This document shows positions 26,053-37,828 of a stretch of 64,000 nucleotides of DNA, piece after piece; positions within the stretch are counted from its first letter, which is position 1, and each line of letters begins with the position of its first letter. Origin of the DNA: Primulina eburnea. Taxonomy: Eukaryota > Streptophyta > Magnoliopsida > Lamiales > Gesneriaceae. The stretch spans positions 5,580,001-5,644,000 of the forward strand of contig NC_133116.1 in NCBI RefSeq assembly GCF_022965805.1, read 5' to 3'. Below the pieces are notes generated by a model. The model searched no databases. It was given only the letters and a program-made list of their open reading frames with translations, and had not been told where the DNA came from. A program made the translations under genes and the position numbers.

Positions 26053-27034
26053 GAGAATTTGCGAGGAAGGCAATATTCAGCACTTATTTCAGATTATATA
26101 TAGCACTACTTGTCTTCATGGTTGGAAGAGCTACCTACACTCGGATTATCATTAGTTTTTTTTTTTTTTTAATTTATAACAATTTCGAAGTTATTTGCCG
26201 AGAGTTCATGTGTTATGTGTTACGTATATGTCCAGTCGATTTTTAATTTATTAACATCTCTTTGTGCATGTGTTATGTGTATGTTCACTAGATTTGTTTT
26301 AACATATAAGTACTCTTGTTTTAAAATAAAATTGATTTTTTTATCTTTAATAAGTTCTTAAGAGTTTCTAAAGGAAGAAAAGAAATAAGGTTATTTATGT
26401 TAAGAGTATTATTTTTTTATTGTGAATATCGGTATGGTTGACTCATCTGACAGATAAAGATTCGTGAGTCCGTCTCACAAGAGACCTGCTCATTAACAAA
26501 ATATATGAGAAGCCAAACCTCTCAAGAAATTTGAAACGTTTATTAGAAATACTAAAGCTACATCATTCGATCTCAAACCCAATATCGACCGTCCTAGTCA
26601 ATTGATATTCATGCTCTTTAAATCTCTAGATTTGAATCCACAACCATATTCATTTTACAAAGATTTGTAATATATTTATCTATGTTATCATCTACAAAAA
26701 ATGTAGTCGTCCACGTACTATCATTAGTCGGAGTAGCTCAAGACACTTACATTAGCATTCCCCTCATGAAAATGTGATAATGAACCTAATCTTTTGATAA
26801 CATAGACTAAATTTGACTTAGAATATGGTGAAGCTGAGGGCCAGGAAAATAGTTTGTTTGATTTGATTAATTAAATTTAATATAATATGATAAATTATTA
26901 TTTTGCTCTTTTTATAATTAATAAAATATTACTTATTAAAGATATTTTTATAATTTAAATTCAATTATTTGATTTATGTAAGATAAATAATTAATAGATA
27001 AATAAATAATAAAATAAAATAAATCTAAAATATA
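26053..27034. other. AT-rich gene-free interval before the foldback element
   Basis: Low-complexity AT-rich DNA with a poly-T run near 26157-26171, a partial GAGACGG-type repeat (26396-26492) and no coding signal. It ends at the TSD of the foldback element. Confidence 0.55.
26396..26492 (+). repeat. GAGACGG-type MITE-like repeat, copy C (partial)
   Basis: Only the right half of the family is present: TTAAGAGTATTATTTTTTTA, then a diverged TTGACTCATCTGACAG and CGTCTCACAAGAGACCT at the end. The left half is missing or unrecognisable. Confidence 0.6.
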
Positions 27035-27043
27035 ATAAATCAA

Positions 27044-29832
27044 GGGTAATTTGTAGAAAAATACATCTGTGCAAGATTAATTTAAGATTCAGTACCCAAC
27101 AGTTTTTTTTTTAAATTTAGTACCTGACAAAACACCAACTTAGCTTTTACTACATATTTCATGCATTTTTACATTTTTACCCTTTCAATTAATAAAAAAA
27201 GTATATAAATACTTATTTTGGTTGCACATCTTCTCTTTCCACTCATCAATCCCGATTCATTTGGATGACTTGTATATTTAATTTAAATATTTTTTATTAA
27301 AAAAAAAACAAATTCACAACTAATTGAATTTTTTGAAATACTTAGTTTTACTTATGAAATACTTAATTTCAATTTTAAAATACTTGATTTAGTAAATGAA
27401 ATACTCAGAATGTTTATTAAAAACTGAATATTCGAATATGCATTTAGATAAAAATCGCAACTAATTGAATTTTTTGAAATACTTAGTTTTACTTGTAAAA
27501 TACTTAATTTCAATTTTAAAATACTTGATTTAGTAAATGAAATACTCAGAATGTGTATTAAAAACCTGGATATTCGAGTATGCATTTTAAAAAAAAAACT
27601 TTACACAACTAATTGAATTTTTTGAAATACTTAGTTTTACTTATGAAATACTTAATTTAAATTTTAAAATACTTGATTTAATAAATGAAATACTCAGAAT
27701 GTGTATTAAAAAGCTGGATATTCGAATATGCATTTAAAAAAAAATCGTAACAAACTGAATTTTTTGAAATACTTAGTTTTACTTGGGAAATACTTACTTT
27801 TAATTTTAAAACTACTTGATTTAGAAAATGAAATACTCAGAATGTGTATTAAAAACTGGATATTCGAATATGCATTTAAAAAAAAAAAACAAATTCGCAA
27901 CTAATTGAATTTTTGAAATACTTAGTTTTACTTATGAAATACTTAATTTTAATTTTAAAATACTTGATTTATTAAATGAAATACTCAGAATGTGTATTAA
28001 AAAGCTGGATATTCGAATATGCATTTAAAAAACAAAAACAAATTCGCAACTAATTGAATTTTTTGAAATACTTAGTTTTATTTGTGAAATACTTAATTTA
28101 AATTTTAAAATACTTGATTTAGTAAATGAAATACTCAGAATGTGTATTAAAAAGCTGGATATTCGAATATGCATTTTAAAAAAAAATCGTAACTAACTGA
28201 ATTTTTTGAAATACTTAGTTTTACTTGTGAAATACTTACTTTTAATTTTAAAACTACTTGATTTAGAAAATGAAATACTCAGAATGTGTATTAAAAATTG
28301 GATATTCAAATATGCATTTAAAAAAAAACAAATTCGCAAATAATTGAATTTTTGAAATACTTAGTTTTACTTATGAAATACTTAATTTTAATTTTAAAAT
28401 ATTTGATTTATTAAATGAAATACTCAAAATGTGTATTAAAAAGCTGGATATTCGAATATGCATTTAAAAAACAAAAATAAATTCGTAACTAATTGAATTT
28501 TTTGAAATACTTAGTTTTATTTGTGAAATACTTAATTGTAATTTTAAAATACTTGATTTAGTAAATGAAATACTCAGAATGTGTATTAAAAAACTGGATA
28601 TTCGAATAAATATTTAAAAAAAAAATCGCAACTAATTGAATTTTTTGAAATACTTAGTTTTACTTGTGAAATACTTAATTTTAATTTTAAAATACTTGAT
28701 TTAGTAAATGAAATACTCAGAATGTGTATTAAAAAACTAGATATTCGAATATGCATTTAAAAAAAACAAAAACAAATTCGCAACTAATTGAATTTTTTGA
28801 AATACTTAGTTTTACTTGTGAAATAATTAATTTCAATTTTAAAATACTTGATTTTGTAAATGAAATACTCAGAATGTGTATTAAAAAACTGGATATTCGA
28901 ATATACAACGCAAGTTCACCAAATGCTCGCATTTCCATCCAAGATTCATTTGGATGAAATGTTTATTTCATTTAATTTTTTTTTTTTTTTTTGTTAAAAA
29001 TCAAATTCGCAACTAAGCATTGAACTTTTTCAAGTACATAGTTTTACTTGCGAAATATCTAATTTCAATTTTAAAATACTTGATTTGGTAAATGAGATAC
29101 TCAGAATGAGTATTAAAATACTGGAAATTCGAATATGCAACGTAAGTTCACCAAATGCTCGCATTCTATCCAATATGCATTTGGATGACATGTTCATTTT
29201 ATTTATATATTTTCTTTATTTTTTTAAAAAAAAATTCGCAACTAAGTATTGAACTTTTTCAAGTACTTAGTTTTATCTGCGAAATAATTAATTTCAGTTT
29301 TAAAATACTTGATTTGGTAGATGAGATACTCATAATGAGTATTAAAATACTGGATATTCGAATATGTAGCGTAAATTCACCAAGTGCTCACGTTTCCATC
29401 CAAGATGCATTTGGATGACATGTTCAAGGACTTTTCAGCAGCCACAAAGCTTTGAAAAAGAAAAAAGGTTTAGAGCGAAGATTTAAAGATTTCCGGACAA
29501 TGTTCTTTAAGAGAATATCCCGTGATAGGAACAAGTAACTTAATCCGTGTATTTAAAATTTACAGATAAATATGAAGTCGGATATACGTCGATAGTCATA
29601 GTTCAGTAGGTCGAAAGCTAGTGGATTTAATAAAACGACATGCAATTCACCCTTGATAAATAATTAAAGAGATTTAATTACTTCACTGAGTTGAATTAGT
29701 TTGGCATAGCTTGAGAGGGCGTGTTCAATTGGATATGAAATCTCGTCGAAAGCATAGATCATTGTCGAACCAATTAAGTAGTTTAGCGAGGGGTAAATGA
29801 AATACTTAGAATGTTGTATTAAAATACTGGAT
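27044..29832 (+). repeat. Left inverted arm of the foldback element
   Basis: Order from the outside: a unique terminal block (27044 to about 27290); about 11 tandem units of 140-151 bp (GATATTCGAATATGCAT-type marker near 27427, 27568, 27716, 27860, 28009, 28160, 28300, 28449, 28595, 28740, 28891); two longer units of about 230 bp that insert a CACCAAATGCTCGCAT / CATTTGGATGACATGTTC block; and a unique inner block of about 400 bp (29418-29800). Short open frames in the units are by-products of the repeat. Confidence 0.88.
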
Positions 29833-30957
29833 ATTCGAATATGTAACGTAAGTTCACCAAATGCTCGCATTTCCTTTCAAGATACATTTGGATGACATGT
29901 TCATTTCATTTTAAAATACTTGATTTAGTAAATGAAATACTCAGAATGTGTATTAAAAAATTGGATATTCGAATATGCATTAAAAAAAAATTCGTAACTA
30001 ATTGAATTTTTTAAATACTTAGTTTTACTTGTGAAATACTTAATTTTAATTTTAAAATACTTGATTTAGTAGATGAAATACTCATAATGTGTATTAAAAA
30101 CTGGATATTCAAATATGCATTTAAAAGAAACAAATTCGCAAATAATTGAATTTTTTGAAATACTTAGTTTTACTTGTGAAATAATTAATTGCAATTTTAA
30201 AATATTTGATTTTGTAAATGAAATACTCAGAATGTATATTAAAAAACTGGATATTCGAATATGCATTTAAAAAAAAGTCGCAACTAATTGAATTTTTTGA
30301 AATAATTACTTTTAGTTGTGAAATACTTAATTTTAATTTTTAAAATACTTGATTTAGTAAATGAAATACTCAGAATGTGTATAAAAAACCGGATATTCGA
30401 ATATACAACGCAAGTTCACCAAATGCTCGCATTTCCATCCAAGATCTATTTGGATGACATGTTCATTTCATTTAATTATTTTTTTTATTGTTAAAAAAAT
30501 AATTTCGCAACTAAGCATTGAACTTTGTCAAGTACTTAGTTTTACTTGCGAAATACCTAATTTCAATTTTAAAATACTTGATTTGGTAAATGAGATACTC
30601 AGAATGAGTATTAAAATACTGAAAATTCGAATATGCAACGTAAGTTCATCAAATGCTCACATTCTATCCAAGATGCATTTGGATGACATGTTCATTTTAT
30701 TTAGATATTTTCTTTATTTTTTTTTAAAAAAAAATTCGCAACTAAGCATTGAACATTTTGAAGTTTTGCTCGATCACTAAGAATTTTACAATGAAAGTTT
30801 TGCTCGATCACTAAACATGGATTATTTTGAAGTACTTACTTTTATTTGCGAAATACCTAATTTTAATTTTAAAATAATTGATTTGGTAATTGAAATACTC
30901 ATAATATGTGATAGAATACTGGATATTCGAATATGCAACGTAAATTCAGTCATGATT
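29833..30957. repeat. Single-orientation spacer of the foldback element
   Basis: About 1.1 kb between the arms, itself built of the same unit type in the left-arm orientation (ATTCGAATATG markers near 29968, 30107, 30251, 30390, 30626 and 30918). It contains a small internal duplication of AAGTTTTGCTCGATCACTAA at about 30761 and 30795. It has no inverted partner, so it would form the loop of a hairpin. There is no coding signal. Confidence 0.8.
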
Positions 30958-33888
30958 GGCCAGTATTTTAATACAACATTCTAAGTATTTCATTTACCCC
31001 TCGCTAAACTACTTAATTGGTTCGACAATGATCTATGCTTTCGACGAGATTTCATATCCAATTGAACACGCCCTCTCAAGCTATGCCAAACTAATTCAAC
31101 TCAGTGAAATAATTAAATCTCTTTAATTATTTATCAAGGGTGAATTGCATGTCGTTTTATTAAATCCACTAGCTTTCGACCTACTGAACTATGACTATCG
31201 ACGTATATCCGACTTCATATTTATCTGTAAATTTTAAATACACGGATTAAGTTACTTGTTCCTATCACGGGATATTCTCTTAAAGAACATTGTCCGGAAA
31301 TCTTCAAATCTTCGCTCTAAGCCTTTTTTCTTTTTCAAAGCTTTGTGGCTGCTGAAAAGTCCTTGAACATGTCATCCAAATGCATCTTGGATGGAAACGT
31401 GAGCACTTGGTGAATTTACGCTACATATTCGAATATCCAGTATTTTAATACTCATTATGAGTATCTCATCTACCAAATCAAGTATTTTAAAACTGAAATT
31501 AATTATTTCGCAGATAAAACTAAGTACTTGAAAAAGTTCAATACTTAGTTGCGAATTTTTTTTTAAAAAAATAAAGAAAATATATAAATAAAATGAACAT
31601 GTCATCCAAATGCATATTGGATAGAATGCGAGCATTTGGTGAACTTACGTTGCATATTCGAATTTCCAGTATTTTAATACTCATTCTGAGTATCTCATTT
31701 ACCAAATCAAGTATTTTAAAATTTAAATTAGGTATTTCGCAAGTAAAACTAGGTACTTGAAAAAGTTCAATGCTTAGTTGCGAATTTGATTTTTAACAAA
31801 AAAAAAATAATTAAATGAAATAAACATTTCATCCAAATGGATCTTGGATGGAAATGCGAGCATTTGGTGAACTTGCGTTGTATATTCGAATATCCAGTTT
31901 TTTAATACACATTCTGAGTATTTCATTTACAAAATCAAGTATTTTAAAATTGAAATTAATTATTTCACAAGTAAAACTAAGTATTTCAAAAAATTCAATT
32001 AGTTGCGAATTTGTTTTTTTTTTTTTTAAATGCATATTCGAATATCTAGCTTTTTAATACACATTCTGAGTATTTCATTTACTAAATCAAGTATTTTAAA
32101 ATTAAAATTAAGTATTTCACAAGTAAAACTAAGTATTTCAAAAAATTCAATTAGTTGCGAATTTGTTTTTTTTTAAATGCATATTCGAATATCCAGCTTT
32201 TTAATACACATTATGAGTATTTCATTTACTAAATCAAGTATTTTAAAATTAAAATTAAGTATTTCACAAGTAAAACTAAGTATTTTAAAAAATTCAATTA
32301 GTTGCGATTTTTTTTTAAATGTATATTCGAATATCCAGTTTTTTAATACACATTCTGAGTATTTCATTTACTAAATCAAGTATTTTAAAATTACAATTAA
32401 GTATTTCACAAATAAAACTAAGAATTTCAAAAAATTCAATTAGTTACGAATTTATTTTTGTTTTTTAAATGCATATTCGAATATCCAGCTTTTTAATACA
32501 CATTCTGAGTATTTCATTTAATAAATCAAGTATTTTAAAATTAAAATTAAGTATTTCATAAGTAAAACTAAGTATTTCAAAAATTCAATTATTTGCGAAT
32601 TTGTTTTTTTTTAAATGCGTATTTGAATATCCAGTTTTTAATACACATTCTGAGTATTTCATTTTCTAAATCAAGTAGTTTTAAAATTAAAAGTAAGTAT
32701 TTCACAAGTAAAACTAAGTATTTCAAAAAATTCAGTTAGTTACGATTTTTTTTTTTAAATGCATATTCGAATATCCAGCTTTTTAATACACATTCTGAGT
32801 ATTTTATTTACTAAATCAAGTATTTTAAAATTTAAATTAAGTATTTCACAAATAAAACTAAGTATTTCAAAAAATTCAATTAGTTGCGAATTTGTTTTTG
32901 TTTTTTAAATGTATATTCGAATATCCAGCTTTTTAATACACATTCTGAGTATTTCATTTAATAAATCAAGTATTTTAAAATTAAAATTAAGTATTTCATA
33001 AGTAAAACTAAGTATTTCAAAAATTCAATTAGTTGCGAATTTGTTTTTTTTTTAAATGCATATTCGAATATCCAGTTTTTAATACACATTCTGAGTATTT
33101 CATTTTCTAAATCAAGTAGTTTTAAAATTAAAAGTAAGTATTTCACAAGTAAAACTAAGTATTTCAAAAAATTCAGTTAGTTACGATTTTTTTTTTAAAT
33201 GCATATTCAAATATCCAGGTTTTTAATACACATTCTGAGTATTTCATTTACTAAATCAAGTATTTTAAAATTTAAATTAAGTATTTCATAAGTAAAACTA
33301 AGTATTTCAAAAAATTCAATTAGTTGCGTAAAGTTTTTTTTTAAAATGCATACTCGAATATCCAGGTTTTTAATACACATTCTGAGTTTTCATTTACTAA
33401 ATCAAGTATTTTAAAATTGAAATTAAGTATTTGACAAGTAAAACTAAGTATTTCAAAAAATTCAATTAGTTGCGGTTTTTTTTTTTTAAATGCATATTCG
33501 AATATCCAGTTTTTAATAAACATTCTGAGTATTTCATTTACTAAATCAAGTATTTTAAAATTGAAATTAAGTATTTCATAAGTAAAACTAAGTATTTCAA
33601 AAAATTCAATTAGTTGTGAATTTGTTTTTTTTTAATAAAAAATATTTAAATTAAATATACAAGTCATCCAAATGAATCGGGATTGATGAGTGGAAAGAGA
33701 AGATGTGCAACCAAAATAAGTATTTATATATTTTTTTTATTAATTGAAAGGGTAAAAATGTAAAAATGAATGAAATATGTAGTAAAAGCTAAGTTGGTGT
33801 TTTGTCAGGTACTAAATTTAAAAAAAAAACTGTTGGGTACTGAATGTTAAATTAATCTTGGATAGATGTATTTTTCTACAAATTACCC
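30958..33888 (-). repeat. Right inverted arm of the foldback element
   Basis: Mirror image of the left arm, about 140 bp longer, consistent with one extra tandem unit. The inner unique block (about 30960-31372) differs from its partner at only a few positions (for example one G/A in TTTRAAG), about 1%. The outer block (33650-33888) matches 27044-27270 with scattered changes. Confidence 0.88.
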
Positions 33889-34107
33889 ATAAATCAATTA
33901 TCAATGAATTACTTAATCGTACCTTAAATGATAATAATATTAAAATAAAAGAAAGAGGTGGACAACGATTATCTTATCCTGAGAAGAAGAGCAGATGGGG
34001 TGCTCCATCCAATTAAATTTATAGCGCCGCCTTCAAATTAAACTCTAACCCAATATCTTCTAAACATATACATACTTCACGAATTTCCTGCATCTCCAAT
34101 CAAAATA

Positions 34108-34293
34108 AGAGTAGGTTTTTTCTGTGAAACGATCTCATGAATCTTTATCTGTGAGACGGATCAACCTTACTATTATTTACAATAAAAAATAATACTCTTA
34201 GCATAAAAAATAATATTTTTTCATGGATGACCTAAATAAGATATCTGTCTCACAAAAGGCGGCATGTGAGACCGTCTCACATAAGTTTTTGTC
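34108..34293 (-). repeat. GAGACGG-type MITE-like repeat, copy D
   Basis: Inverted relative to copy A: GTGAGACGGATCAACC near 34153, centre CTTAGCATAAAAAATAATAT, end GAGACCGTCTCACATAAG near 34268. It lies about 340 bp from copy E in opposite orientation. Confidence 0.7.
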
Positions 34294-34631
34294 TTCAAAT
34301 AAAAATAAATTATATATTTCAAAATTTATTTTACTGGAAAATACGGATTCTCCATATAATGATTTTTATTCAGAAATATTAGAAGTCTTGTTGTATTTTA
34401 TTTTAATAATTGGCTAAAATATTACAGGGAATAAATGAGTTCTTATTTTATTAGGTAAGTTCAATTACATTTTTTCTTAGCTTTATTTAGTTATTTACTA
34501 ATATCATGTAGACATTATTTCTATCGAACACTTTTACATAGACTAATTGGGAAAATCAAAGTGATTTGAATTTTCCGAATAATTTTCTTCTTTTTTTAGG
34601 TGGAAAGAAACATATCGCACTATATTTTTTT

Positions 34632-34814
34632 GCAAAAACTTGTGTGAGACGATCTTACGGGTCGTATTTTATGAGACAGATCTCTTATTTGAGTCATTCA
34701 TAGAAAAATATTACTTTTCATGCTAAGAGTATTATTTTTTATTGTGAATATCGGTAGAGTTGACCCGTCTCACAGATAAAGATTCATTAGACCGTCTCAT
34801 AAGAGATCTATTCG
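34632..34814 (+). repeat. GAGACGG-type MITE-like repeat, copy E
   Basis: Same orientation as copy A: AAAACTTGTGTGAGACGATC at the start, centre CATGCTAAGAGTATTA, end GACCGTCTCATAAGAGATCT. Confidence 0.7.
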
Positions 34815-35233
34815 TATTTTTTTTTTCATATGTGTCTAATAATATATGTGTATTTTAAATTCGTGATATCTAATAAATAAATCACATTCTTATAAAGAAA
34901 ATATGTATATTTTATCAATGTTAACTGAGGGGATATTACTTTGATATAACATGGATAAATTATTATATATACTCGAGAGAAATGAATCTTATATTTATTT
35001 CTTTTTAAAAAGGAAAGAAAATTATGTCATGCGTAGGATCTTGATAGGAGATGTCAGTTAGGTGGTGCAGCTGATCCATTCGTAGAGTATGCTTAAATGA
35101 ATCTTGGTGGACAGGGTGTTCAAGTAGAAGAAATAGGTGAACATTTGATTGATAGTAAAATGTTTTATTTTTTTATCAATATTTTTTCGTACAATCTTGT
35201 ACTATATTTTGTCTTTACATACTATTGTGATAT

Positions 35234-35301
35234 CCCGAGATTTACTTAATGCACATCGTAAGATAGCGACCCGAGATTTACTTAATGCACATCGTAAGAT
35301 A
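35234..35301. repeat. Direct duplication, 36-bp period
   Basis: A 32-bp word beginning CCCGAGATTTACTTAATGCA occurs at 35234-35265 and 35270-35301, identical and separated by 4 bp. Confidence 0.9.
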
Positions 35302-35802
35302 ACAAATACGGATTTCATTTATATAACAAGAACGTGTATTCATTTGTTTCCCGTTGTATAAGTTCATAAATATTCATGTTTCAAGGGCTGAGTTCATGTT
35401 TTGCATCAAGACAATATCCTAAAGTAAAATCCAAAGAGTCCAAATTTCATTTGGATATGTGGAATCTATAAAAATATATAGACTGAGCATATACAAAAAT
35501 TAAAATTAGACTATTAGATGTAGTATGCGTACAACTTTTATGCTAGCGTCTCATTAACTAATTTAAGATGTAAACGATCATCATTTTCTGATGACACAGA
35601 TAATACTTAGCATCTCATAATTAACCTTTCAAATGCAGCATTGTCATTATTGCCTAATCGTGGACCAATTTCATGAGTCGTTTCCTTTCATGACAGTAAA
35701 TAGTTGAGACAAAGGATATCCATGTCATCATTTATCAATAGCTCAGAAAATATTTATCAACTTATATTTATCCATTCAAATGCAGTTATGTCATAACTTT
35801 CC

Positions 35803-35986
35803 ATATGCTAACCAACTCCACGCGGTTAAGCTATCTCAGAACTCTACAGAGTTAACGGTTTCTCCATCTTAGAGCTCACAAGTTATAAATGTACATATGT
35901 GAACCAACTTTACGTGTTCAAGCTATCTCATAGCTCTATTGAGTTAACGGTTTTTCTACCTCAGAGCTCATAAGTTACCCGTTTCC
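35803..35986. repeat. Diverged tandem duplication, 92-bp period
   Basis: Two copies of a segment carrying AACCAACT...AAGCTATCTCA, GAGTTAACGGTTT and AGAGCTCA.AAGTTA, at about 35803-35894 and 35895-35986, with roughly 15% differences by eye. No gene or known element is assigned. Confidence 0.75.
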
Positions 35987-36760
35987 TTATTTCACATCTC
36001 GCGATTTAACGGTTTCTCAACCATATTGTATAATTAGCAACCATTGAAACACGACGCCCTTATTCCTGGTCTCCTAGGTCCAAAATCCTCAACGCATGAA
36101 ATGTGCATAAATTATAATTCAAATGCCAATAATTTGATCTCAGCATCATCCAAGTCCATGCCCCTCACTGTATATCGACACACTAGTGCATGTTAAGGTG
36201 AATTCACTTGAATCAGGACTAATCTGATCAGATCTCGTAGGTACGGGCAAGTTGGAATTCATAAATATGTTTGGTATATGTAAAAAAAGTCATCCTCAGC
36301 ACTTCAATCGTATGATTTGGATTTAGCATTTTCTTTTATATTTATCTTCTTTCGTAAAAAAAATTTACGATATCCTCTCGTTTTATTTCTTCAGGTTTTT
36401 AGCAAATAAAAAGGATCAATCGACGACCAATTTAGCATAGCCGGAGACGATAACTCGGACTGTAATTAATCGTTTAAAAAATAATATTCATCGTTAATTA
36501 CCTTATTTTTTATAGCATTTTCCAAAATTATAATAAAGATACTTTTACCAATAATAATAATTAACAATAATATAATAATTATTATTGTTATTATCTCGGA
36601 AAATATCTCTCTCATTTTTTTTTATTACAGCAGCAACAACTCGTTACCCCTGTCCCTTGTCCGCTTCAAATTTTCTTTTCCTTTTCAAACATAATATATA
36701 TGTATAGGTGTATATATATATATATACAAACACAGATAAGAACCATTTTTCTTTCTTTTT

Positions 36761-37797
36761 CTCTCTCTCTCTCTCTCTCTCCTGCCATCTATTCTCTTTG
36801 CGTTTTGTTATTAATATCTCTATGCGCCCAGCGATCTGGTAGAGATAGGAATCTCCACCGTGGCTCGCCGGGCGTGACGTCGTCAAAGATCTGATGTGCA
36901 GCAGCCGCGGGGAAAGAGGGAGGAGAATCAAAAGGGAGCTGAACAGAAGGAACTCATTTTCTCCAGGTGGGTACAAACTCGTGGGAGGAAACAAGAATTT
37001 TGACATGTAATTGTTGAGGTACATTAACGTCCAATGTAGGAAAACGCCGGCCAGAAATGGAAGGAATTAAAGGCGCCACGGAAGATGTTGTTTGCACGCC
37101 AAAGATACCTAGATCTCTCCTACATTTTCCCTTCCCTTTGCCTTCTCCCGCAATTTATTCCTTTGTCTTGTCATTTTTAAATTATCTCTCAGTTTATATG
37201 GCCTTCTTCAGATTCTTCTTCTGTTCTGTCACCTCTTGTTCTTTCCTGCACCCTTTATCTCTGTCTCTCTCTTTGGTACGGTTTTTGAGCTTTGAGAGAT
37301 GTTGTTGTGATTCTGTAGCTGACCTTGCTTTGACGTTTTTTGTTTACTTTTTGTGGAATTTGAGTTGTTTAGACTTTGATCCCTTGAGAATTATGGTCGT
37401 GCAAGTCCAAAGGTTGCAACTTTTGGTCGTCCGAGGGTTTATGTTGTGTGATCTGATGTTGAATTTTGTGTTTACCTTAATCTAGAGTTCGAAATTTAAG
37501 ATGATCTTTTCTCGATCTGCTTCAATTTCGAACATTTATTTATACTGCCATGAATTATGGTTTGTGGGTTGCTGGATCTCGTTAACGTTCTCTTTTCTTG
37601 TTTCAAATAGACTAGCCATTTTCTTTAAAAAAATTTAAGAAAGAAAAAGCGATTCGTTACGAGAAATTGAAATCCGTTGTTTTCACGTAAAATCATATTG
37701 TGTATGTATTATCTGTGCGTGTTCTCTCTAACGCTGGATCTTATTGAATTGTCTTACAGAATCATTGAGTTTGTTCTTTGCTGCAATCCAAGGACAG
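36761..37797 (+). promoter_or_regulatory. 5' UTR / promoter-proximal region of the MEI2-like gene
   Basis: A (CT)10 tract at 36761-36780 is typical of plant core promoters and 5' UTRs. A likely 5' UTR intron runs from CTCCAG|GTGGGT (36967) to ACAG|GATATC (ends 37797), with the first coding ATG at 37829. The frame at 37057-37485 lies within this intron and has no recognisable domain. The transcription start is not determined. Confidence 0.45.
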
Positions 37798-37828
37798 GAT
37801 ATCTGTTAAATCAGTCGCACCCTCTGAT

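Larger units (their letters stand above)
27044..33888. mobile_element. Foldback / MULE-like element with giant tandem-repeat inverted arms
   Basis: A 6845-bp palindromic element begins GGGTAATTTGTAGAAAAATA and ends with the exact inverse. It is flanked by a perfect 9-bp TSD, ATAAATCAA, at 27035-27043 and 33889-33897. The left arm (27044 to about 29832) and right arm (about 30958 to 33888) are near-identical in inverted orientation: the two ORF-sized segments 29155-29418 (+) and 31372-31635 (-) encode the same 87 residues by translation. Much of each arm is tandem units of about 140-150 bp. No transposase is present. Nine-bp TSDs and GGG-type ends fit the Mutator-like superfamily; long arms made of tandem repeats are the hallmark of foldback elements (Drosophila FB, plant FARE/SoFT). 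The classification is inferred; the structure and TSD are seen directly. Confidence 0.9.
33898..36690. other. Gene-free interval between the foldback element and the MEI2-like gene
   Basis: Contains two opposite copies of the GAGACGG-type repeat (34108-34293 and 34632-34814), a 36-bp-period duplication (35234-35301), a 92-bp-period duplication (35803-35986) and otherwise AT-rich DNA. The part 35230-36270 is less AT-rich and may be an old transposon fragment, but no ends or domains were found. Confidence 0.55.

Noticed and set aside
27352..33523. Many open frames of 60-108 codons on both strands between 27.3 and 33.5 kb, several encoding near-identical peptides
   Set aside because: They repeat with the 145-bp units of the foldback arms and appear on both strands because the arms are inverted. 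Composition follows the AT-rich DNA, and no family motif is seen.
35230..36270. Possible further solo LTR beginning TGATATCCCGAG
   Set aside because: No matching CA end with a TSD, no TATA box in a fitting place and no primer site were found.
36644..37024. 126-codon minus-strand frame
   Set aside because: It is the antisense of a CT-rich 5' UTR and the peptide is a simple-sequence product.
37057..37485. 142-codon frame as a separate small gene or N-terminal extension of the MEI2-like protein
   Set aside because: It falls within the probable 5' UTR intron, is hydrophobic low-complexity text, and does not join in frame to the first recognised exon.
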